This document shows, in pieces, positions 17,280 to 25,713 of a stretch of 64,000 bases of DNA. Origin of the DNA: Bog-473 sp963707835 (GTDB taxonomy: Bacteria > Actinomycetota > Acidimicrobiia > Acidimicrobiales > RAAP-2); assembly GCA_963707835.1 (NCBI GenBank), contig CAVPRI010000001.1:620001-684000 (forward strand). Direction: 5' to 3'. Made by a program: the position numbers and the translations under genes. The notes beneath the pieces are model-generated. The model was not told the origin of the DNA, did not search any database, and saw only the letters and a list, made by a program, of their open reading frames with translations. Each line of letters opens with the position of its first letter. Position 1 is the first letter of the stretch.

Positions 17280-18275
17280 CTACGTGGTGGGCAGATCGTC
17301 GATGCCGGGTCCCACCACCGGCGGCGTGACCACGGCCGGTGTCGGTGTGAGGGTGGGGTCGTTGCGGAAGCGCCCGAAGATCCTGCGCTGGGTGGTCCGG
17401 GCGCTCTCGGAGTGGCGCTGCGTGCGCGCCACGACGACGCGGCTCGAGACGAGGAGTAGGAGCACGATTACCACCAGGATCAGCGCGGCGTCGTAGGAGA
17501 GGTAGTGCTTCTGCGTCGTCGGGTCGTTGTAGAAGTTGAAGACCACATAGGTCAGGTACGGAAACTGGGCGTGGGTGAGGGAGTGCGGCAGCGTGTTGGA
17601 GAACCCGGCGGTGTAAACGAGGGGAGCCGTCTCGCCGCAGGCGATGGCCAGGGCGAGCAGGAGGCCGGTGACGATACCCGGCAGCGCGCTCTTGAGCACC
17701 ACCTTGCGCAGGCCGTACCCGGCCGACATACCGAGCGCCTCGGCGCCCTCCCGATAGCCGGTGGGCACCTGGCGCAACGAGTTCTCCGTGGTCTTGGCGA
17801 TGTAGGGGATCACCATGATCGAGAGGATGATCAGGGCAGAGAGCAGCGAAAAACCCCAGTGGAGCCCGACGACCAGGGCGACGTAGCCGACGTAGCCGAG
17901 CACGATGGAGGGGAAGCCCGAGAGAATGTCCGACGCCGTGCGCAGGGGCCCGCTCACCTTCCCGCTCACCCGATGGGGACGTGCGAACTCGGCCAGGTGG
18001 ATGCCGGCCAGCACCCCGACGGTTCCGGCGATGATGAAGACGCCCAGCATGATGATCAGCGTGCCGAGGATCTGGTCGCGCAGCCCCCCGCCGGTCGGGG
18101 TGAGCTGGGTCCACAGCACGCTCCACTGCCAGTGGGACCAGGCCCGGCCGAGGACGCCGATGAGCAGCCAGGCCGCCGGCGCCATGATGAGGACCAGGGC
18201 CAGGTAGGTCAGCCCCCGCCAGGCGATGGTCGAGGCGCGGCGACGGCGCGTCGAGGGACCGGCGGCGAGAGACAT
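17280..18275 (-). CDS. pstA: Phosphate ABC transporter permease PstA
   Basis: A 331-residue permease with six membrane helices after a basic N terminus (STRRRRAS). The MetI-type EAA loop is EGAEALGMSAGYGLRKVVLKSALP (seen as EGAEALGM then LRKVVLKSALPGI), and the PstA-typical GFPSIVLGYVGY and KTTENSLRQVPTGYREGA are present. It pairs with PstC to form the transmembrane channel for phosphate uptake. The ATG at 18275 overlaps the pstC stop by one base, so translation is coupled. The C terminus is extended by about 40 residues rich in Thr and Pro (PTLTPTPAVVTPPVVGPG), which is unusual for PstA and would lie in the cytoplasm. Confidence 0.95.
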   Translation of the reverse strand: MSLAAGPSTRRRRASTIAWRGLTYLALVLIMAPAAWLLIGVLGRAWSHWQWSVLWTQLTPTGGGLRDQILGTLIIMLGVFIIAGTVGVLAGIHLAEFARPHRVSGKVSGPLRTASDILSGFPSIVLGYVGYVALVVGLHWGFSLLSALIILSIMVIPYIAKTTENSLRQVPTGYREGAEALGMSAGYGLRKVVLKSALPGIVTGLLLALAIACGETAPLVYTAGFSNTLPHSLTHAQFPYLTYVVFNFYNDPTTQKHYLSYDAALILVVIVLLLLVSSRVVVARTQRHSESARTTQRRIFGRFRNDPTLTPTPAVVTPPVVGPGIDDLPTT

Positions 18276-19363
18276 CAGGCGCCACCGACCGGCGCAGTGA
18301 CCCGGCCGGTGCGGTTCACGATGAGCCGGGCCACCAGGTTGACGGCGACCGAGATGACGGCCAGGACCAAGGCCAGCTCGGCCAAGGTGGCGACCGCGAA
18401 GCCGGTGCCGTCGGTCAGCGCACCGTCGAGCTGGGTGAGGATGGTGGCGGCCACCGTGGTGAAGGGCAGGTACACGGTGTGGGGGATCTGGAGTGAGGCG
18501 CCACCGATCATGGCGATGGCGATGGTCTCACCGAGTGCCCGGCCGAGACCCAACACGGTGGCGCCGATGATCCCCGAGCGCACCCAGGGCAGGGTGACCC
18601 GGTTGGCCACCTCCCAGTCGGTCATGCCCAGCGCGGACGCGCCCTCCTTGGGCAGCGGGGGGACCTGCTGGAAGAGGTCCCGGGTGGTCGACGTGACGAT
18701 GGGCACGATCATGAGGGCCAGCACGATGCCGGCGGACAAAAGGCCTTCGCCGGTGCCCACCGGGTTACGGAAGTAGCGCAGGATCGGCACGTCAGGCATG
18801 TGGTCGGCGATGACCGGGTACACGTGGTGGGCCAAGAACGGCCCGAAGGTGAGAATGCCCCACAGGCCCAGGACGACGCTCGGTATGCCGGCGAGGATCT
18901 CGACGGTGAAGCCGAGCGGCCGGGAGACCCACGTCGGCATCCGTTCGGTCAGGGCGAAGGCCGCCCCGATCGAGAGCGGGACGGCGATGACGATGGCGAT
19001 CAGCGATGAGACCGCGGTGCCCCAGATAATCGCCCAGGCGCCGAATCGCTCGCCCTGGAGGTGGGCCACGCCGCCGGTGTGGACGACGGAACTGTACGCG
19101 TTGCCGTAGGTCCAGGCACGGCCATAGAGGAAGTACCAGCCGTTGACCTGGATGGCCGGCCAGGCCTTGACCGCGAGGACCGAGATGGCGAAGACGAGCG
19201 CGGCGAGCGGCAGCACCACGGCCACCCAGGCCGATCCCCGCCAGGCGTGCTCTTCGTTGCGGCGGATCCAGTCGAAGGCCCGCTTCGGGGTTGAGGGCTT
19301 ACCGACCGCCTCCGCGTGCGGAGTGGCGGGGACATTCCCCGCCACTCCGCCGCCGGTGGTCAT
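18275..19363 (-). CDS. pstC: Phosphate ABC transporter permease PstC
   Basis: A 362-residue permease. The N-terminal cytoplasmic part (about 45 residues) is followed by six helices and a large outer loop around residues 70-105. Diagnostic stretches are GIPSVVLGLWGILTFGPF, TRDLFQQVPPLPKEGASALGMTDWE and ALGETIAIAMIGG, the last being the conserved PstC segment after the EAA loop. It starts at ATG 19363, where the A of the start shares a base with the pstS stop (TAATG). It forms the phosphate channel with PstA and contacts the PstB ATPase. Confidence 0.95.
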   Translation of the reverse strand: MTTGGGVAGNVPATPHAEAVGKPSTPKRAFDWIRRNEEHAWRGSAWVAVVLPLAALVFAISVLAVKAWPAIQVNGWYFLYGRAWTYGNAYSSVVHTGGVAHLQGERFGAWAIIWGTAVSSLIAIVIAVPLSIGAAFALTERMPTWVSRPLGFTVEILAGIPSVVLGLWGILTFGPFLAHHVYPVIADHMPDVPILRYFRNPVGTGEGLLSAGIVLALMIVPIVTSTTRDLFQQVPPLPKEGASALGMTDWEVANRVTLPWVRSGIIGATVLGLGRALGETIAIAMIGGASLQIPHTVYLPFTTVAATILTQLDGALTDGTGFAVATLAELALVLAVISVAVNLVARLIVNRTGRVTAPVGGA

Positions 19364-20487
19364 TACTTGATGCTGAGGATCTGCTTCACCGACTGCGCCA
19401 CGACCTTGGAGGGCAGAGGCTGGAAGTTCACCTGGGACAGGTACTCAGGGCTGTTCCCGTCCTTGGAATTGATGGCCCACTCGAGCACCGAGCGGATGCT
19501 CTTGGCCGTCGAGGACGACGACTGGTGCGTCGACACGATGCCGTACTCGTAGTTGACGATCGGATAGCCGTTCTTGACGTTGCCGTAGATCATCGAGATG
19601 GTCCCGTTGGCCGGCGTCTTCTTGACGAAGCCGGCGGCTTCGGCGGAGACGGTCGCCGTCGACGGTAGGACGTACTGGCCCTTGCCGTTGCCGAGCGCGG
19701 CGTAGTTCATTCCGCCCTGGAGGACCTGGGTCAGGTAGCTGATGCCCACGTAGGCGATGCAGCCCGCCGTGGCCTTGCAGCCCGAGACCATGCCGGAGTT
19801 CCCGTTCTCACCGAGGGCACCGGGAGCGGCCGGCCAGGGAACGGATGTGTTGTAGCCGACCTTGGTGCCCCAGCCCGAAGGGTCGGCCTTGGACAGGTAG
19901 GAGGTCCACAAGAACGTGTCCCCCGAGCTGTCGGAGCGGTGCAGGGTCACGATCGGGATGTCCGGCAGAGTGACGCCGGAGTTGGCGCTGGCGATGGCCG
20001 GGTCGTTCCACTTGGTGATGCTGCCCTGGTAGATCTCGGAGAGGACCTTGCCGCTCAGTTTCAGGTGCGCGGTGACGCCTGGGACGTTGTAGGCGGCGAT
20101 CTGGGCCGAGATGGCCAGAGGGATGTTCTTGAGCGTCGGATTGGACTGGATCACGCTCGGCGAGAGATAGGCGTCGGAGGCGCCGATGTCGATGGTGCCA
20201 TTCTCGGCTTCGGAGATCCCGGTGCCGGACCCAGTTGACGCCGTCTGGATGGTGGTGCTCGGGAACTTGGTGTTGTATCCGGCCGCCCACAGGTTGAACA
20301 GCGGATACAGCAGGGTGGAGCCAGTCTCGCTGACCGTGCCGCCCGCGGGGGTCTCCACACCGCTGCTCGGCAGCTTGGTGGCTGCCGACGCGACCGAGGC
20401 GAAACCCGCAGATCCCAGGGCGAGCCCAGCCGTCACCGCGACGACCACTCCCCGCCTGAGGCGTGTCGCGCGCATTGATGTCTTCAC
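19363..20487 (-). CDS. pstS: Phosphate-binding protein PstS
   Basis: A 374-residue secreted binding protein starting at ATG 20487 behind AAGGAGAGA. A Sec signal peptide covers about residues 1-35 (RRGVVVAVTAGLALGSAGF, cleavage near ASVASAA). The mature protein has the phosphate site elements ETGSTLLYPLF, ASTGSGTGISE, DIGASDAYL, RSDSSGDTFLW and GNSGMV. Notably no Cys follows the signal peptide, so the usual lipoprotein anchor of Gram-positive PstS is missing; two Cys (SGCKATAGC) near residue 240 may form a disulfide. It delivers phosphate to PstCA. Confidence 0.95.
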   Translation of the reverse strand: MKTSMRATRLRRGVVVAVTAGLALGSAGFASVASAATKLPSSGVETPAGGTVSETGSTLLYPLFNLWAAGYNTKFPSTTIQTASTGSGTGISEAENGTIDIGASDAYLSPSVIQSNPTLKNIPLAISAQIAAYNVPGVTAHLKLSGKVLSEIYQGSITKWNDPAIASANSGVTLPDIPIVTLHRSDSSGDTFLWTSYLSKADPSGWGTKVGYNTSVPWPAAPGALGENGNSGMVSGCKATAGCIAYVGISYLTQVLQGGMNYAALGNGKGQYVLPSTATVSAEAAGFVKKTPANGTISMIYGNVKNGYPIVNYEYGIVSTHQSSSSTAKSIRSVLEWAINSKDGNSPEYLSQVNFQPLPSKVVAQSVKQILSIK

Positions 20488-20572
20488 AGATTCTCTCCTT
20501 GTCTGTGTTGGTTGCTTGGTTGGTGATTCGATCCGATGACCGTGAAGGGTGGGGTCGCCCGGGCGCAGCCGC

Positions 20573-21442
20573 CTACCCCATTCGCCCCGTGACGTAACGC
20601 TCGGTGTCGGGATGCTTGGGTCGGTTGAAGAGATCGTCCGTTGAGGCGTACTCGGTCAACTTCCCCTGGTAGAAGAACATGGTGTTGTTCGAGACCCGCA
20701 TGGCCTGGCCCAGGTTGTGGGTGACCACGATGAGGGTCAGCGCGGGCGTGAGGGTCTTGAGCAGTGCCTCGATCGACTCGGTGGTCACCGGGTCGAGGGC
20801 GGAGGTGGGCTCGTCGAGCAGGAGCACCTCGGGTCCCACGGCCAGGGCGCGGGCCAGGCACAGCAACTGCTGCTGACCGCCCGAGAGCCGGAACGGGGAG
20901 TCGTTGAGGCGGTCCTTGACCGCGTCCCACAGCCCCACCTCGGTGAGGCGGCGCTCGCAGACCACGTCGAGCTGCTTGCCCTTGGCGATCCGGTGCGCCT
21001 TGACGCCCGCCACCACGTTGTCCTTGATCGACATCGGGAACGGGTTGGGACGTTGGAAGAGCATGCCGACCCGGCGCCGCAGCGTCAGGAGGTCGACGTT
21101 GGCCCCCCAGAGGCTCTCCTCGTCGAAGGTCACGTCGCCGTTGCGGGTGAACCCGGGCACCCGGTCGTTCATCCGGTTGAGCGTGCGCAGGAAGGTGGAC
21201 TTGCCGGAACCGGTCGGGCCGATGAGCGCCGTGATCGCCCCGCGGTTGAGAGAGACGTTGATGTCGTCGAGGACCGTGCGCCCGGAGAAGCCGAGCCGAA
21301 GGGCGTGGGACTGCATCACGGTCGGCGGGCGGGAGCCGTCGGGATCGAGGGCCTGGAGCGCCTGGAGGGCGGGGTCGACATGGGCCCGCGTCTGCGTCGT
21401 CACGAGTTCGTCACGACGCAGTCCGGTCTCCTCGTCAGGCAT
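20573..21442 (-). CDS. pstB: Phosphate ABC transporter ATPase PstB
   Basis: A 289-residue ABC ATPase starting at ATG 21442 (minus strand). Walker A is GPTGSGKST, the PstB-specific LRTLNRMND follows, the Q-loop is FQRPNPFPMSI, the signature LSGGQQQLLCLARAL and Walker B VLLLDEPTSALDP. It powers the PstCA channel in the cytoplasm. An N-terminal extension of about 45 residues (MPDEETGLRRDELVTTQ and on) precedes the usual start of the domain. It is the first gene of the operon, an unusual position because pstB normally comes last; an 85-base gap separates it from pstS. The PHO-box repeats start 20 bases upstream of its ATG. Confidence 0.95.
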   Translation of the reverse strand: MPDEETGLRRDELVTTQTRAHVDPALQALQALDPDGSRPPTVMQSHALRLGFSGRTVLDDINVSLNRGAITALIGPTGSGKSTFLRTLNRMNDRVPGFTRNGDVTFDEESLWGANVDLLTLRRRVGMLFQRPNPFPMSIKDNVVAGVKAHRIAKGKQLDVVCERRLTEVGLWDAVKDRLNDSPFRLSGGQQQLLCLARALAVGPEVLLLDEPTSALDPVTTESIEALLKTLTPALTLIVVTHNLGQAMRVSNNTMFFYQGKLTEYASTDDLFNRPKHPDTERYVTGRMG

Positions 21443-21461
21443 CACCTGGGACCGTAGCGAG

Positions 21462-21505
21462 ACAAGATGAACGTGCAGCAACACGAGTGGAATCTCAGGG
21501 TGAAC
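21462..21505 (-). promoter_or_regulatory. PHO box of four 11-nt units upstream of pstB
   Basis: Read on the minus strand, GTTCACC (21505-21499) and GTTCATC (21472-21466) are spaced exactly 33 bases apart, which is three 11-nt steps. The array thus has four 11-nt units of which the first and fourth match the PhoP/RegX3 core GTTCAYC; the two middle ones are degenerate. Actinobacterial PhoP boxes are built of 11-nt direct repeats with this core. Its position just upstream of pstB fits phosphate-starvation control of the whole pstBSCA unit. Confidence 0.75.
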
Positions 21506-21570
21506 ATATGGAATTGGCCCCCCCGGGGCCACGCCTGAGGGCGCGGCGGGCGCGGGGGCGTGGTGGGCGA

Positions 21571-22425
21571 TTACGCCAGGTCGGACATGGCGGCCCGGTG
21601 GGACGCGGCGACGGCCATCACGATGCCCGGGGCCCAGGCGATCACGGCCAGGTCGGCCACGACGGCCGGGATCGAGAGCGCCACGGCCGTGCCGCTCGAG
21701 AACATCCCGGCGAAGGCGGCCGCGCTGCCCACGAATTGTCCGACCAGCCAGGCCAGCCACCAGTGCAGCACACGCCGGCGATGGGCGTCGCCGGGGGGAA
21801 GGCAGTTCTTGACGGCCTGGTACGGGATCCACAGGTTCACGATGGGCACGAACCAGGACCCCACGCCCCAGGCCGGCGATTGCTGGGAGGGGAAGCCGAG
21901 GGAGCGGGCCGCTGAGGCGGCGCGGTGCTGCCAGACCAGCGCCACGACGGCGGCCGCGAGGGCGACCAGCCCGGCCAGCAGGTTGACGGGGCTGTACCCG
22001 CTCGGCCCGTGGTACGGCGGCGGGGTGACGTGGTTCTGGGCGTCGTGCCAGATCACGCGGAACTGGTGGCCGAAGGCGAGCCAGCGGTCGGAGTTGAGGC
22101 GATCGACCACCACGTTGACGATGGCGCACGCCGCCGGGACGGCGACGGCCACGCGGGCGATCCGCTCCATGCGCAGCTCGCTGTCGACGAGGCCGCCCGT
22201 CGTGTGGGTGGTCAGGCGCTCCGTGGCCACCGCCCAGGGCGCCACCTGCACGGGCGGGCCCACCGGCGGTGGCGCGGCGGACCAGGTCGGTGGTGGCGGC
22301 GGGCGATCGGGGAGCACGGTCGCCTCGGTCCATGCGTACCCGTCCCACCATCGCTGCCCCGGACCTCCGGCCGGATCGGGGTACCAGCCCGGCGGTGCCC
22401 CCGGGTACCCGGTGTGCTCGCTCAC
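21571..22425 (-). CDS. DUF2510-DUF4328 membrane protein
   Basis: A 284-residue protein. The N terminus holds a DUF2510 motif, PPGWYPDPAGGPGQRWWDGYAWT, seen here as GWYPDPAGG and RWWDGYAW, followed by a Pro-rich linker (residues 40-62). The rest is a DUF4328 domain of about five helices, with the typical WQHRAASAARSLG, SPAWGVGSWFVPIVNLWIPYQ and NCLPPGD segments. DUF2510 is a small WW-like domain found in actinobacterial membrane proteins; no activity is known for either part. Confidence 0.85.
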   Translation of the reverse strand: MSEHTGYPGAPPGWYPDPAGGPGQRWWDGYAWTEATVLPDRPPPPPTWSAAPPPVGPPVQVAPWAVATERLTTHTTGGLVDSELRMERIARVAVAVPAACAIVNVVVDRLNSDRWLAFGHQFRVIWHDAQNHVTPPPYHGPSGYSPVNLLAGLVALAAAVVALVWQHRAASAARSLGFPSQQSPAWGVGSWFVPIVNLWIPYQAVKNCLPPGDAHRRRVLHWWLAWLVGQFVGSAAAFAGMFSSGTAVALSIPAVVADLAVIAWAPGIVMAVAASHRAAMSDLA

Positions 22426-22464
22426 CCCTTCATCCTGTCAAAGCGCAGCGGTGCCTCCCGACGC

Positions 22465-23655
22465 TCAGCCCACCGGCAGGCCCAGGGCGGCGCCGACGGC
22501 ACCGACCGCGCCGGCGGCGACGAGCGTGAGGACCACGCTTCGACGCAGGGCCACGATGACCACCAACGCGGCGCCGAGTACGGCGAGCTGCCAGAGGTGG
22601 GTCAGTGCGAGGGAGAGAGTCACGGCGGCCCCCGCGATGGCGCCGATGGCCGCCGGTCCCGCGCCGGCGAGGAAGGACTGGGCGGCGGTGTTGGTGCGCA
22701 GGGCGGCGAAGTGGCGGGCCCCGGCGAGCACGAAGACGAACGACGGCGCGAACGCCACCGCGGCGGCCAGCAGTGCGCCGCCCACCCGGGCCGCGGCGTA
22801 GCCCACGGTGGCCACGGTCTGGACGACCGGACCCGGCGTGATCTGACCCAGGGCGACCCCGTTGAGGAACTGGGCGTTGGTCATCCAGTGGTAGTGGTGG
22901 ACGGCGTCGGCCTGCATCAGCGGGATGATCACGAACCCCCCGCCGAAGGAGAGCGCCCCGACCTTGAGGGCCACCCAGGCCAACGCACCGAGCCCCCCGG
23001 CCGCGACGACACCGAGGGGGGCCACCACGAAGCCGTGGGCCCGGGTCGGCGGGCGCAGGCCGCCCGAGAAGAACGCCTCGGCCAAGCCGCACGCCACCAG
23101 CACCACCACGAGGAAGGGCCCGATGGTGATGGCGGCCACCCCGCCGGCCACGGCGTAGAGCAGGCAGCGGACCTGCCGGGTCCGCACCCCGCCGGCCCGG
23201 CGCCAGCTGGCCGGGATGAGTGCCAGCGCGGCGCCGAGGGCCACCGGGCCCACGGCGGCTCCCGATCCGAGTGCCGCACCCTTGACCCAGGTCGGCGTGT
23301 CCGATGCCAGGAAGAGGGCGGAGAGCACGATGATGAGGGCCAGCCCGGGGCAGATGAAGGCAGCCCCACCGACCAGGGCGCCTCTCACGCCGCGCAGCCG
23401 CCAGGCGCAGAAGATGGCGAGCTGGGTCGAGGCCGGGCCCGGCAGGAGGTTGGTGGCGGCGATGGCGTCCTCGAACTCGGCCTCGTCGATCCACTGCTCG
23501 CGCCGCACCACCAGGCTGCGCAACATGGCGATGTGGGTGGGCGGCCCACCGAAGCCGGTGCACCCGATGCGCCCCCACTCTCGCAGGATGGTGGTCAGCA
23601 CCACGTCGGGCCGCGTGTCGGGGGTGGGTTCCTCCGGAGGTGGCGCCTCGGGCAT
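22465..23655 (-). CDS. chrA: Chromate transporter family protein (ChrA-like, two CHR domains)
   Basis: A 396-residue membrane protein starting at ATG 23655 behind GAGGG. Two homologous halves are visible: the first has FGGPPTHIAMLRS and NLLPGPASTQLAIF (residues about 35-95), the second LSFGGGFVIIPLMQADAV and VALGQITPGPVVQTVATVGY (about residues 225-290). The paired 'GFGGP' and 'PGP' motifs define long-chain ChrA proteins, which export chromate or other oxyanions from the cytoplasm. A sulfate or other anion role cannot be excluded. It is flanked by unrelated genes on the same strand. Confidence 0.88.
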   Translation of the reverse strand: MPEAPPPEEPTPDTRPDVVLTTILREWGRIGCTGFGGPPTHIAMLRSLVVRREQWIDEAEFEDAIAATNLLPGPASTQLAIFCAWRLRGVRGALVGGAAFICPGLALIIVLSALFLASDTPTWVKGAALGSGAAVGPVALGAALALIPASWRRAGGVRTRQVRCLLYAVAGGVAAITIGPFLVVVLVACGLAEAFFSGGLRPPTRAHGFVVAPLGVVAAGGLGALAWVALKVGALSFGGGFVIIPLMQADAVHHYHWMTNAQFLNGVALGQITPGPVVQTVATVGYAAARVGGALLAAAVAFAPSFVFVLAGARHFAALRTNTAAQSFLAGAGPAAIGAIAGAAVTLSLALTHLWQLAVLGAALVVIVALRRSVVLTLVAAGAVGAVGAALGLPVG

Positions 23656-23710
23656 AGCGCCCTCATCATGGCGTGCCCGGCGCGCCGGCAAGCGACACGT
23701 CGGGCACGTG

Positions 23711-24298
23711 TCACATCGTCTTGGCGCGCAGTTGCGGGATGGCGTATGGAGCGGCGGCGACGACGGCGGCGATCAGTGCCAACACGGCACCGAATTCCCA
23801 GCCCACCCCGGACCCGCCCGGCTTGTCGATGAAGGCGATGAACACGAGGACGAGATTTACCAGTGTGGCGATCAGCATCACGGTGAGGTGCGGGAGGTTG
23901 ATGTCCACCGGGAGCCGATCCCAGCCGGCGCGCAGCGCGAGATAGGCGAGCTCGAGGATGCAGATGATCATGACGACGTAGAGGAAGCCGTGGGCCGACA
24001 GGCCGCTGGCGGTCACGGTGACGCCGATCACGCTGACGCCGAACCACGACAAGAACAGCGAGATGAACAGGACCACGGTCGCGATCCCTGCGATCCAGTC
24101 GGCCTTGGACCAGCGAGAGGCGTTGAACTTGTAGGCCGGCAGCGATGACCCACTCGCGACCGGAGGCGCAGGGGCGTCGGAAGAGGTCGGGGCAGCCGGG
24201 GCTGGAGCAGACGTCGGGTCGAGTGGGGCGCCGCAGCTCGGGCAGAAGGCTGCCCCGTCGGCAGCCTCACTCTGGCATTGGGGACAGGTCTTGGGCAT
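23711..24298 (-). CDS. Zinc-ribbon membrane protein
   Basis: A 195-residue protein starting at ATG 24298 behind GGAGG. The N terminus is a double-CxxC zinc ribbon: Cys5, Cys8, Cys19 and Cys22 (CPQC, CPSC). An Ala/Pro/Ser-rich linker follows (residues 25-60), then four helices from about residue 75 with VVLFISLFLSWFGVSV first. This architecture is common among uncharacterised actinobacterial membrane proteins; no enzymatic residues are seen. Confidence 0.75.
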   Translation of the reverse strand: MPKTCPQCQSEAADGAAFCPSCGAPLDPTSAPAPAAPTSSDAPAPPVASGSSLPAYKFNASRWSKADWIAGIATVVLFISLFLSWFGVSVIGVTVTASGLSAHGFLYVVMIICILELAYLALRAGWDRLPVDINLPHLTVMLIATLVNLVLVFIAFIDKPGGSGVGWEFGAVLALIAAVVAAAPYAIPQLRAKTM

Positions 24299-24430
24299 GA
24301 CGTCCTCCATCGGCTCGGGCGACGGATGCACGCGGGCCCCGCGCCACCGTCGCACGCCTCCACTGCTCGGGCCTCCCGAGTCTACGGGGGTGTACGACGG
24401 GCGACCGGGGATCCTCGACCTCAGCGGGCC

Positions 24431-25650
24431 TCAGCGGGCCGGAGCGGGCTCCAAGGAGATGCGAGCGAGTGTCTTCCCCCCGGCGGCCACGCAGCTGTCG
24501 CGTGTCGGGCAGGCGAGGCCGGACAGTGTCAGGGGCGTATACGCGGTCGTGGCGGCGCGGGAAGGAGCTCCCGCCGTCGACCGAGCGCGCCACGGACCCC
24601 GCACCCACGGCGGGGAACCCGATCCACTTGGTCCCGACCATGGCGCACCGCTGTGCCGAGGGGCAGGCCACCCCGTAGACGTCGTCGACCGGTGGCGAGG
24701 TGGCCGGCGCCCAGGTGCTCCCACCGTCGGTGCTCCGGAGGAGCGCGCCGTGCACGGCCACGAGGTCGCTCACGGTGGTCGAGGTCGTCCCGGCGGCCAA
24801 GCAGACGGTGGCCGAGGCGCATGCCGTGGTGCGCAGGACGCCCGTGCCGGCGGGCACGGTGGCCAGCGACCAGTGCTGCCCACCGTCGGTGCTGAGAGCC
24901 ACGGCGCCCTGGCCGTGGCCGTTGGTGGTCGGGACGTACCCGGCGACGAGGCACTTGCCCAGCGCGCTGCAGCTCAGGCCGTTGCCGGGTTGGAACGACG
25001 TGGGGAGGTCGCCGCCCTGCTGCCAGGTGTGCCCGACGTCGGGCGTCACGGCGGACCACGTCGCGGTGCCGTCGTCGACGATGGCCGTGCAGTCGTGCAC
25101 GCTCACGCAGTCCACGCCGGTCACCGTCAATGCGTGCGGGGGCGTGGTGACCGGTGACCACGAGGCGCCGGCGTCGTCGGTGGCCACGACCTCGCCTGCG
25201 CCCGAGGACGTGCCACCGGTGGAGCCGGCGGCCAGGCAGGTGGCCGGTCCCGGGCACGAGACGGTGTCGAGCTGGGGCGTGGTCCCGCCCGAGATGTGCT
25301 GCGGCTTCCACGACGTGCCGCCGTCGTCGGTGGCCACGATCACGGCGACCGCGCCGGGAGTGGTGGGGGCATTCGGCCCGGCCACGCCGACGGCCCAGCA
25401 GCGCCGTGCCGTGGCGCACGACACGGCACCGAGCTCCCCTGTCCTCGCCGGTGCGGCCCGACCCACCACCGCCGGGGTACCCGCGGGCTGGCCCAGGACC
25501 CGCGGTGCGGGAGGAGAGTTTGAGTGGCCGAACAGCCCGCAGCCCGACACGGCGAGCGCCGACGCCGTGGCGAGCGCGGCGATGGCGATCGGGCGGCCGC
25601 GACTCCGGGCACGGGCACGCGCGCGAGCGGGACGCGAAGAGTGGAGGCAC
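24431..25650 (-). CDS. Secreted lipoprotein with seven Cys-x5-Cys repeats (YCF48/sialidase-like propeller), frame interrupted
   Basis: Read on the minus strand, a Sec/lipoprotein signal (IAIAALATASALAVSGC) leads to a lipobox Cys. The mature part contains seven copies of the motif [SDA]C-x5-C: CATARRC, CPGPATC, CVSVHDC, CSALGKC, CASATVC, CPSAQRC and CPTRDSC, most followed by xAxG, and interleaved with Asp-box-like DDGGTSW, DDAGASW, TDGGQHW, TDGGSTW. Seven repeats suggest a seven-bladed propeller with one disulfide per blade. Two frame changes are needed: near 24550-24561 before the last repeat, and near 25615-25630 to join the best start (GTG 25650) to the signal peptide. Both equal one extra base. 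Joined length is 405 residues. Function unknown; related propellers bind proteins or glycans outside the cell. The gene is divergent from the MarP-like protease. Confidence 0.7.
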
Positions 25651-25713
25651 GGCGGCCCGAGAATAGTGGTGGGGGCCGTCTCTACGGGGGCACCGTTGGC
25701 TACCCTCGCTGCG

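Noticed and set aside
20573..22351. Long minus-strand frame extending pstB upstream by 300 residues
   Set aside because: The extension overlaps the PHO box and the DUF4328 gene and has no conserved sequence; ATG 21442 fits the family.
24421..24440. Tandem TCAGCGGGCC repeat at the end of the propeller gene
   Set aside because: Only two copies of a GC-rich 10-mer across a stop codon; chance is enough to explain it.
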